A DNA stretch of 64,000 bases from Euwallacea fornicatus (taxonomy: Eukaryota; Arthropoda; Insecta; Coleoptera; Curculionidae): the NCBI RefSeq assembly GCF_040115645.1, contig NC_089557.1, positions 806,001 to 870,000 on the forward strand, in the 5' to 3' direction. A program made the translations under genes and the position numbers. The notes below the pieces were generated by a model. The model made no database searches. It was not told the DNA's origin and saw only the letters and a program-made list of their open reading frames with translations. Below, piece after piece: positions 54,661-64,000 of the stretch. How positions within the stretch are numbered: position 1 is the first letter of the stretch; each line of letters begins with the position of its first letter.

Positions 54661-57349
54661 TTAGGATTGGATACTACTAGCGTTTGTAATAGTATCTGCA
54701 TCCATCATCTGCTGCGCCAGCCTTGCTCTCTTTTCTTGTTTAATGAACATTAAGAGCCTATCTATCAAAAACTTCTTATCCTGCCCTTCCAGCACCAATT
54801 GGCTCTTGAGCACCTTCACCATATGTCTGTTAGCGGAGTTAACTGCCGTGTAATAGTACAACAACATAACCAATGTAAGGAAAACAGGAATTGCAAATCC
54901 AGGTGTTGTGAGAAATGCAGCTATGTTTTGAACAACCTGAGGGGTATCTAAGAAAGTCTGCTCAACTAAGCTCCAAATTGAGTTAAGGGCCCTGAATGGG
55001 CCGCAAGACACACTGGGGGGCATTTCTGACATGGTGAGCGCTATGGGGGCTAGGGCGACTGGGTATGACACCAACATGACTACCATAAACATGGAAGTGC
55101 TTCTTGAGGCAGTGTAAACTATATCACCAGGTTTGCAGTTTATTAAACACGTGAACTTTTTAACGTAGAAAATGAAAAAGAATATTACACAAGCCATGGC
55201 GCTTATCAACGGCGCGAAGAAAATCCCCACCCAGCATAACGATTGGGTATAAACCACGTCCAAAGCGTGTCTGGGCAAGTCGAAACTTTGCTCTCCGATT
55301 AGCTTTACGAATTTATTATTAACGTGCCTTGCGACAAAAGCTCTTAAAAAGTTGACCACAAAGGTCACTCCTAGTTGGATCGCAAAATCTGTCATTAGCA
55401 ACTTATAAATTTGTTGCCCCACGAATGTCTCCCAACAAGGAATATCATTGCAACTAACGCATTCGCCTTTATCGACGTTTTCATCGCATTTGATTTTAGA
55501 ATACATGGAAGCATAGAACACCAGCAAGGAAGCCAGCCGTAAGAACACTGTGCGAATGAGCGCCATTCGGATCTCCATTATGGGAGAGTACCGCTCATAT
55601 GAAATTAGGAATTTAAATATGAACGGAACTAAGATGTTTAGCACTACAATGCACATCGATGGGAGGAACTCGTAAAGCAGTTGTTGCATTTTCGTTTCTG
55701 TGTCAGTGGGTGTCGGAAAGTCTTTCAATCGCCCCGTGGAATAGCTAAAGGCGTAATAAATGGCTCCTCCACAGACGGTCAAAATCGCCAAAACGATGGA
55801 ATTAACAAGCAAACGCAGGAAGAAAATAAACCACCTGTCCTGCTTCGATCGACTCTGTTTCTCCTCTGCTAATTTACCGATCTCTAGAAGCGTTTTAAGC
55901 TCGTTGAATATAGCCTTATGCTTCATCAGGGCACTTTTTTCGTTGTGGATGCAAAAGTCCCAACCGGCGAATACCAAATTTGAGTATTGATAAAACTGCC
56001 CTTCTCCTTGAATGAGCCGCTCCCGAAACCCTTTGGCCCCAGTCCTCACTATCGCTATCAAAGACACTAGAAAATACACTATAGTTATCAAGATGTAGGC
56101 TAAAGGTATGTTGAAGTACATGGTTGTATTGTTAACCAAATAACTATAAGTTTTGTTGGGGTAAAATCCATAAAAAAGGTGACTTTTCTCTAGTGTCCCG
56201 CTCCCCTGCACGATACTTAAGTATATATTGGAGCTATTGATGTTGCAGAAGTACTGATCAAAACAACTCTCTAAATTGTCGCAACTCACATCACGATGAT
56301 CTAACAAAAGAGTGGGCAAAACGATGAACAAAAATACTAAAGAGAAAGTGAAAAGATTGAGGAGGAACAGCCATTTGATGAACCGAAAAAACGACACCAC
56401 CCCGGTTCCATAGTGGCCTTCAATGTGCTTGAGATCGCGTCTCCATAACTCTAACTTTTGATATGAATCCCTAAAACGAGACACGAACCGGTGCCAGGCT
56501 TTTTTGCGCTTCCAGTTGAAATTCTCAAATCCCTGCAGTCGAAAGCGCTGCTCATTCTGGAAGGCAAGAAAAAGAGTGTGTTGATGTGGCACCTCAAGTC
56601 TGGAGAAATTGAAGGTGACAATAAAGTAATTAAACTCTCTTTGTTATTAATTTGTATTATTATCTTCATGATTCAGAGAATTGTCGCTTAAATCTTGACA
56701 CAATGCCTTATCAATTTTGTTACATACTTTATTCAACAGATAACAAAAATATTTGGAAGACCATAAAAGATGCCCTCCTAATTTCTTATAATTGCTCTGC
56801 ATGTTTGAAGGATATGTCTCACAATAAAACTGTTCATTTTCATCTAACAGATGGAAATAATACTTACCATTATTTTGGCCTTTTCATCCTTTTTCCTGGC
56901 CATTGAAATTGGCCTTTCTTTAAGCTTCATTATCTCCCTCCAAGCAGTCTCCTCATTAGATTCAATTTCCGAAAGATCAGCAAGAGTAGACCCATGGTCG
57001 CCCCCTACAGTCGACGCTCTACGATTCACTGTTGAGTCCCTTCGAGATCTGTTTGCAGTGTGTTTTCGCACAGTTGCTTTATTAGCTCTGCTGTCTTGTG
57101 TTCTCAAACGTATTGTAGCTGCCACTGGACGTAACAAAGTAACAATTTCAACAAAGGTATGTGCTTTTTACAGAAATTCAAACCTGCTCGGGTTTGAGTG
57201 CTTGGCAGCAATGTGGCTAGTCGTTTAGGGTCTTTCCACAGTATCTCCATGTCACCATCGCCCGGATAACTCTCTTGGTAGAACTCCGACCCTGCGTTTT
57301 CCCACCCCTCCGAACGGGCGCTCTTTTTCTTTTTTTCCCCCCCAGACAT
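54661..57349 (-). CDS. Transmembrane channel-like (TMC) family protein
   Basis: Multi-pass membrane protein of the TMC/anoctamin superfamily; relatives include mechanotransduction channels. Three exons: 57184-57349, 56868-57118 and 54661-56556, 770 aa, phases closed. The first two encode a charged cytoplasmic N-terminus (MSGGEKKKKSARSEG, then RSRRDSTVNRRASTVGG). The last exon of 1.9 kb carries the whole membrane domain: FFRFIKWLFLLNLFTFSLVF, SIVLAILTVCGGAIYYAFSY, MCIVVLNILVPFIFKFLISY and further helices to VFLTLVMLLYYYTAV. The TMC signature CWETFVGQQIYKLLMTDF is complete. I start the last exon at NEQRFRLQGF because the acceptor after a strong pyrimidine tract (CTTTTTCTTGCCTTCCAG) fits better than one 51 nt earlier. 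It resembles TMC5/7/8 more than TMC1/2 by length and sequence, by impression only. Confidence 0.88.
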
Positions 57350-58129
57350 TACTCCTTTGGCAACAAGAGTTGGGAAACACGATTCACTTAGTGCGACATA
57401 ACAAGTCGGTATGAGGGTAATCTTATTTGCCTCACATGCTTATAAACGGAATAAATAATAGATAAGTCGTTGATAAAGAAAATTTAACAAATTGTTTGGG
57501 TGTTGCTTTTCAGTTTATTTGGAAAAAGGAGGAGCCCCATTCATACTTTTGTTTTCTGTCAATTTTGGCAATTTGAGGCTAACCAAAATTCCGACTCTAT
57601 TCGGTGAAGAGCGATTGAAAAAGATGTTAGAGCGGATTGGCTAGTGTTGTAAATGACGTCAGCAATGAAGCCTGGTTGGGAGAAATGATGTGATTGGTTA
57701 TTAGTATAGGCACGGAAATTATACGCGTAGTTGTCACATATTCTTAAAAATACTATAGTTTAGTTTAAAAAAATTTACAATAGGTAATGAGGACACAGGC
57801 GCAAATGTGATCAATATGCTTGAATGCAATTATTAAAATTAAATATTAATATAAGTGTAGAATATTTTAGTACATTTAGACAGCTTTTAATGTGTTTATT
57901 GTTAAAAAAAAAACGGTAAATGCAAATGTTGTAAAACAGCTTAAAGGTAAATGATGACGTCACAGGAAAGCCGCCATCGCTTCTTGTATACCGTTACACT
58001 TCAACCAAATGTTTATTTGACAGACGCAATTCTAAATAATTACACGACTCACAATGAACAGATAAATAAATAGTCACAATTATTAAAAGACACTTTTTTC
58101 TGAAAATTGAGCAAAAATAAGCATCCGCT
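57350..58129. other. Divergent spacer between TMC and SRP54
   Basis: 780 bp separating divergent start codons; AT-rich with two TGACGTCA-like motifs (ATGACGTCAGC at 57653 and ATGACGTCACAG near 57954). These resemble CRE/ATF sites and could act on either gene. No gene. Confidence 0.45.
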
Positions 58130-60121
58130 ATGGTTTTAGCAGACTTAGGACGTAAAATAACGTCCGCTTTGCATGCTTTAAGCAAGGCCACCATCATAAA
58201 CGAGGAGGTAAGAGCTTCCAGATGTTTCCTAGGTTAGGTCCTTCACTGTTACTTTCCAAAGTCCCCAATTTATATTCTCATACTTCGAAAGGTTCTCAAT
58301 GGCATGCTCAAAGAAATATGTGCGGCTCTCCTCGAAGCCGACGTGAACATCAAAATGGTCAAAGCTCTGCGAGAGAATGTTAGGGCTGTTATTGACTTTG
58401 AAGAGATGGCTGGGGGCCTTAATAAGAGACGCATGATTCAGAGCGCGGTTTTCAAAGAGTTAGTCAAGGTGAGCTAGTTTTAGCTTCATGCTTAACACCT
58501 TTACTAAAATGTCTGGCTATAGCTTGTAGATCCTAGTGTCAAGCCTTATCAACCAGTTAAAGGCAAGCCCAATATCATCATGTTTGTGGGATTGCAAGGT
58601 TCAGGTAAAACCACTACTTGCACTAAACTGGCGTATTATTATCAAAAGAAAAATTGGAAGTCATGTTTGGTGTGTGCAGACACCTTCAGGGCTGGTGCCT
58701 ATGATCAGGTGAAGCAAAATTGTACTAAAGCAAGAATACCATTTTATGGAAGGTATTGAGTTCCAAACCTTTTTAATTATGTCAGAAATTCCTTCAAAAA
58801 ATTTTCAGCTACACTGAAGTAGACCCTGTAGTGATAGCACAGGATGGTGTGGAAATGTTCAAAAAAGAAGGTTTTGAAATTATTATTGTAGACACCAGTG
58901 GTAGGCACAAGCAGGAGGACTCATTGTTTGAAGAGATGTTGCAAGTATCAAATGCAGTTGTATGTGTTTGTGCTAATTTAAGACTTGAGCAAAGCTTCAT
59001 AAAAACTATTATAGAAACCTGATAACATCATATTCGTTATGGATGCCACAATAGGACAAGCATGTGAAGGCCAAGCTCGTGCCTTTAAAGAAAAAGTGGA
59101 TGTTGGATCTGTAATCATCACAAAGTTGGATGGACATGCCAAAGGAGGAGGAGCACTCAGTGCGTATGTAACTTTTAAGATAATATTTATGGGATTTATT
59201 TGCAAACTCATCAATCATTTAGGGTTGCAGCAACAAACAGTCCAATAATCTTCATAGGTGTAGGTGAACACATAGATGATTTAGAACCATTTAAAACCAA
59301 GCCCTTTATTAGTAAATTACTGGGAATGGGGGATATTGAAGGTCTTATTGATAAAGTTAATGAACTGAAACTAGAGGATAATGAAGAACTGCTGGAGAAA
59401 ATTAAACATGGACAGTTTACTTTGAGGGACATGTATGAGCAGTTTCAAAATATAATGAAAATGGGGCCCTTTTCTCAGATAATGGCGAGTTTGTTCTTCT
59501 GGTTTTAAGAGTTTTTTTAACTTGGACTTTCAGGGAATGATTCCTGGCTTCAGTCAAGATTTTATGTCAAAAGGCAGTGAGCAGGAGTCCATGTTAAGGT
59601 TTGTTGCTTGGGTTTCCAGTAATTTAACGTTGGAAAATGATAATTTTCCAGATTAAGAAAGCTGATGACTATTATGGATAGCATGAATGATGGTGAACTG
59701 GATAACAGAGACGGCGCCAAACTATTTTCTAAACAGCCCCTGCGAATAATTCGTGTAGCTCAAGGATCTGGAGTTACTGGTAATAATGTAAAAGCTGAAT
59801 GAAAGAAATTAATAATTTTTGTGATTATTTCCTTCAGAGAGGGAGGTGAAAGAGTTGATCACGCAATACACGAAATTTGCCGCTGTAGTGAAGAAAATGG
59901 GCGGAATCAAAGGCCTGTTCAAGGGAGGTGACATGGCGAAGAACGTGAATCAGAATCAAATGGCTAAGCTCAATCAACAGATGGCTCGAATGATGGACCC
60001 TAGGGTGTTGCATCAAATGGGTGGGATGGCGGGGCTTCAGAACATGATGCGACAGCTTCAGTCTGGAGCTGCGGGAGGATTGGGAGGATTGGGAAATTTA
60101 ATGGGCGGTTTCGGGAAATAG
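58130..60121 (+). CDS. Srp54: Signal recognition particle 54 kDa protein
   Basis: GTPase of the SRP that binds signal sequences and targets ribosomes to the ER. Exons: 58130-58207, 58292-58468, 58523-58752, 58809-58959, 59015-59163, 59223-59484, 59534-59598, 59652-59779 and 59838-60121; 507 aa, phases closed. N domain begins MVLADLGRKITSALHALSKA. G domain has G1 FVGLQGSGKTTTCTKLAYYY, DTFRAGAYDQVKQN, DTSGRHKQEDSLF, TKLDGHAKGGGALSA and FIGVGEHIDDLEPF. The methionine-rich M domain (LGMGDIEGLIDKVNELKLED, MYEQFQNIMKMGPFSQIM, KKMGGIKGLFKGGDMAKNVN) ends with a glycine-rich tail GGLGGLGNLMGGFGK. The intron after SQIM has donor GC (GCGAGT); GMIPGF follows as in other animals. Certain. Confidence 0.97.
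59485..59533 (+). other. GC-AG intron in SRP54
   Basis: Forty-nine-nt intron with donor AATG/GCGAGT and acceptor TTTCAG. It joins FSQIM to GMIPGF as in other animals; no GT donor nearby gives an open frame. Confidence 0.8.
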
Positions 60122-61267
60122 AGTGTAGTGATGGATCATTATTGTTTTATTTATGTTATGATGTAATTTTTTCCGTTGAATATAGTGTAATTTTTTTGAT
60201 ACATCGGATATTTTTTACGCGGAAAACTGAAAATGCGGTGCCACGTTGTTTGTTTTATTGAATTTAAAGGAGCTTCTGCGGATTTATTTGGTCAACAAAG
60301 TCGCAACTAAAACAGAAACAGATGATGTGTTTGAATTCCTGTAAGAGCATATTGAATATGTAGGGCATTACAAAAATCGTAAATAATTAAGGAAATATTA
60401 AATCGCGCTACTTACCTCAAACGCACAGCTGCCATTTGCATTTGCGATCTCAATATTTCACGGTGAACTTTACTTAACACTCCGCTATATAAGATTTGGC
60501 AACGTCAAGCTTCTTTACACTGGCCGCCATTTTTTTAAAACTTACAGAACGTTCTTCGCAGTAAAAACTCTTCTCATGCTTCGTTTTGCCACGCAATTAA
60601 ACGGAAACATTATGTAGGCAGCAGGGTTCTTTTTATAACGTTCCTGCCCCCGGAGTTTTAGCGCATTGTGGTAGCTGTGATACGCTAAAATAGCAAAACG
60701 TATTTATTCACTTTCATACAATTACAACAAATAATAACCGAGGCAATAAAGCCCGATTCGTAATAACATCACAATATAAAATCACATTTTCATAATTTTT
60801 AGATATTACATAAATGCGTAACGCGTTTTAGTAAAATTGCACCTACTTCACTATAGAGAGAAAACTATCAATAAATAATTAGGACTCGTCATCAGTTGCG
60901 TTGTCGCTTAACACATAATATGCAATTTAAAAAAATAAATAACTAAAATTATAATACAATAAACAATATTTCAATATAATGCGAAGGTATAACATGATTA
61001 AATGGCTACTAATCATTTCGTATAAATACAGATCATTTTTGTACAAAGAAACAAAATTGCCTATGAAAAGATAACTACAACAACAAGTGATAACAACGAG
61101 GTCTCATCATCTTCTATATATGCAAATAGGTACATCTTGAAATAGCCGGTTTATGTACAAAGAAACACAAATGCACCGCACCTAATACTGATATCTTTGG
61201 GCAAAATTATTAAGGCAAATCTATATCGGAAATATTCTCGACTAATGACAGCCCTCCGGGAAGCCCC
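60122..61267. other. Convergent spacer between SRP54 and DOP1
   Basis: About 1.1 kb of AT-rich sequence, no supported gene. It should contain the 3' UTRs of both genes; AATAAA occurs on the minus strand near 60703-60708. Confidence 0.55.
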
Positions 61268-64000
61268 TTACCTGGGAATCCTATCCAAAAAATCACTCTC
61301 CACAACCTTATCTATCTTCTCTAAAATCATGTCCAATTGCTTATCGGACTGCCTATCAGTGAACAGATTCTCACTAGTCATGGACTTTGTGCACTCGCTT
61401 CGGTGTCTATCCGAACAGGAACTCAGAGTCTTGAAGAAACTGTGCAGATCTCTCAGCTTCGATATGCCGTTCATGGTCAACAGAAGCTCATTGCGTTTCA
61501 TTGGCAGAACGTCGATTTGAGCGTCTGCGAATTTCTCATCCATCTGACTCGCTATCCGCACTACATGAGGGGTGAATCCAATGTGATCGGTGGATGGAAA
61601 TTTACTGTTTAGGTCATCGCCTACGAAGGCCCATCTGTACCTGTTGAATATTATCAACAAATAAAATTAATTGATAAAAAAAATTAATAAATCACATACA
61701 TTTGGAATTGCGGTAACGTGGTGGCAGGTAACAGTAAGGCCAAATCTAATAATTTCGATGCGGCAAGCTGCAGTCGGAGCCAATGTGGATGGCCTAAGGC
61801 GTGCAGGCCGTTGCTGCTGTTGGTCGCCCAACTTGCGTCCAGTGATGACAACAATTTGATGTGAGAACTGTTACGGATAATGTGTATGAGTTTTGAATAA
61901 ACGCACGTTTTTTGATCTTAGAAAAAGGGGGTTTTAAGCAGAGATTGCGCGATGAGGTTCTGCTCAATAAATTTGGTGCGAATACTCCGAGAATTGACAG
62001 AAGACTATTAGTATTTAGTGGCCTATAATGTGAGGGAAAAGCACTGAAATTCCTGAGTAAATCCTAATCAGGCGTGCACTTAACGACTCACTCAAAGTTC
62101 AAAGTTTCTAAGTTTGACTAGGACCGTTAGAGGGCCAGAACGTGCATATACATCATTTCCTATGATGCCCTTAAAGACTTTCTACACGTTAAAAATGGTT
62201 AGCTCAAGTTGATACTTGAGTTAGTTAGTTTCAATGCAGCATGCACGGTATATCTAAACTATAAAATAAGGGTTATTTACCTGTTATTCATTCTGCAGGC
62301 ACCACACCGAACCCAGCGCCAAGCACAAAAAAACGTTTACATTAGTGATATAAGGAATACAAGAGTCACAAATATCAATTTAATTCAACGTAAAAACCCT
62401 TGAATCACCACTTCATTCGGTCGTGGAAGTACCGAAATGAAACATCTCCTCGCAACAAACGCCAATGCAAATTAACGAGTTTCGATCGTGATTTTCCCCA
62501 TGCTTTAACCAAAAAGGAGTTTACCTAAATTCCTCAGTGTCGGTGCTCAGTTCTTGTTCGATCTGCAAGAATACTTGCAGCATTTCACTTATTATGATTG
62601 GCCAGAGACTGGTCACGTGCAGCGGGCTCATTCGGACTAGAAGCACTCGGAAACACATGAACACTTGCGCCTGGATGCCAGGCACGTTCAGTCTTAAACT
62701 CGAAGTTAATTGTTCTGAAATTATAATTATCAAGTCCCGTTGTGTGCCATATTGCTCGGACAACCTTGAATTTCAGGCATGTACTTGGCATATTGGTCGA
62801 TTTCGCTGCAAAATATAACATAGGCCAGCCGTTTGAGGAGTTGAGCCTTTTGCTCGTACTCTTGTTCTCTCGACGAGAAAATGGCTAAGGTTCCACTCTG
62901 AGTCATCGAGACGCGACCTGTTAACACAACGTCAAAAACCCATGAAACAAGGATTTCTCCAACGACTCACTCATCAAATCCCTGAAAGTGGTATTGTCAT
63001 GGGTCATTAGATTGTCCACAATGACCTTCCAAAACTTCAAACAAGAATAGTCCATTTGGAACAAACTATTGTCCAACAGCAAATCAAAAACGTCCTTTTT
63101 CCACGCTTTGCGAGTGTATTGGTAACTGCTCAAGCTGGACAATAACTTCGAGCACGCGTTGAAGCTTGGCATATTCTTCAAGGTGTGAGTTTTTAAGTAG
63201 GGCACTATGTTGCACATTAATGAGGCCAGGATATTGTTTACTTTGTCCTTCTCAGAAGAGCCGAAGCAGATATCCAAGATGGGAGCAAGAATTTCCGCTA
63301 AAACCTTTATGAAAAATATTACTTTTTGATGAAAAAATCTAAACAAGCGGGAGGTCAATACCAATTGGGCCTGCACGCTATGGCTGGAGCTGTAAACGAG
63401 GTCTGACGGGGCCCCTGTGGTGAGACTCGTCTCAGGAGTGGAGTTTTCTTCTTGCTCTCGAACTGCAAAATTACGCCTTAGCCAAGTGGTTTGCTCCAGG
63501 CAGGAACCGCAGACTTGGGAGACACAATCAATGAGCTAAAAATACGAAAAGAGAAATTTGAATAAGCAGCTTTAATATTCGTATCAGGTTCTTTATTCTC
63601 TGATTCAATTATTTAAATAACATTTTTCTCGGAAGATCAGCGAAGTAAACGTATTTAATACCAGTGAAATCGTAAAACCACTCGGGCAACCTTGAGATCA
63701 TTTTCAATGTAAACACAATCCATCCTGCGATGAGTAGTAAATAAACACCTGATTGTAGGCCATCCAAACGTTAAATGGTTAAATCCGAAGCTATATTGGA
63801 TATTGAGTTGATTTACCCAGAAGACTTTGCAACGTTTTGCGAATAGGCCTAGTCACGTTAATTTAAAATTAGCCGCCCCTATCTTAAAGACATACAAAAC
63901 ATCTCACAATCGACACACAGTATTATTTTTGAGTCTGGCATTACGGGAAACATACCTTTGCGGTGACATCCTGCAAATCCTTTTGATCTTTCCTCTCCTC
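61268..64000 (-). CDS. Dop1: DOP1 (Dopey) trafficking scaffold, C-terminal part
   Basis: Large conserved protein that with MON2 organises Golgi-endosome trafficking and kinesin recruitment. Minus-strand exons in the window: 63956-64000 (continues off the edge), 63362-63535, 62971-63304, 62765-62917, 62525-62714, 61700-61867 and 61268-61640; about 478 C-terminal residues, phases closed. Family stretches are KDLQDVTAK, CVSQVCGSCLEQTTWLRRNF, VLAEILAPILDICFGSSEKD and KAWKKDVFDLLLDNSLFQMD. GIQAQVFMCFRVLLVRMSPL with HVTSLWPIIISEMLQVFLQI, LLPATTLPQFQMYRWAFVGD and LDRIPR before the stop complete it. The bulk of the protein (over 1500 residues in the family) lies beyond position 64000. Confident by the C-terminal signature. 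Confidence 0.9.
61868..62524 (-). other. DOP1 intron
   Basis: 657-nt intron between the exons encoding EEFS and HIKLL. AT-rich, nothing else recognised. Confidence 0.6.
63536..63955 (-). other. DOP1 intron near right edge
   Basis: 420-nt intron, GTATGT donor and TTTTTAG acceptor on the minus strand. No other feature seen. Confidence 0.6.

Overview
The window looks like insect nuclear DNA, most likely a beetle (the order is my guess from overall similarity, not proven). It is AT-rich and gene-dense, most introns are about 50-70 nt, and it carries an insect-type ALK receptor and the insect piRNA co-chaperone Shutdown. I built exon models by hand and checked that splice phases close. Seventeen genes could be traced to both a start and a stop; two more run off the window edges.

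Layout. 1-5.8 kb: the C-terminal part of a PPP4R1-like phosphatase-4 regulatory subunit (+), a 96-bp-period minisatellite, then fibrillarin (+). 5.8-20.5 kb: a gene-free upstream region and the ALK receptor tyrosine kinase (+, 21 coding exons, 1442 aa). ALK intron 3 contains shutdown/FKBP6 on the opposite strand, and intron 19 contains a 572-bp transposon-like insertion with terminal inverted repeats. 20.5-27 kb: a divergent FANCE-like gene (+) converging on SMC2 (-). 27.9-31 kb: FBXL16 (-). 33-37.2 kb: intronless CDK7 (+), eIF3i (-) and mRpL38 (+). 38-44 kb: a small orphan membrane protein (+) and RecQ4 (-). 44.7-49.6 kb: an SDCCAG8-like coiled-coil centrosomal gene (+). 50.2-54 kb: a C8orf33/UPF0488 homologue (+), MCRS1 (-) and RNase H2 subunit C (+). 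54.7-60.1 kb: a TMC channel-like gene (-) and SRP54 (+). 61.3-64 kb: the 3' part of DOP1 (-), running off the right edge.

Neighbours are mostly head-to-head or tail-to-tail with short spacers, so shared promoter regions and overlapping 3' ends are likely (eIF3i/mRpL38, RecQ4/SDCCAG8, MCRS1/RNASEH2C, TMC/SRP54; CDK7/eIF3i, C8orf33/MCRS1). The genes do not form one pathway. They are mainly housekeeping genes, with several in genome maintenance (SMC2, RecQ4, FANCE-like, CDK7, RNase H2C, MCRS1), plus ALK and TMC as signalling and sensory-type genes.

The least expected signals are six GC-AG introns among about 109 modelled introns (all 49-53 nt), a start-codon-only coding exon in eIF3i, the antisense gene nested in ALK, and the inverted-repeat insertion in the ALK kinase-tail intron. 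I found no CRISPR array, no rRNA and no convincing tRNA.
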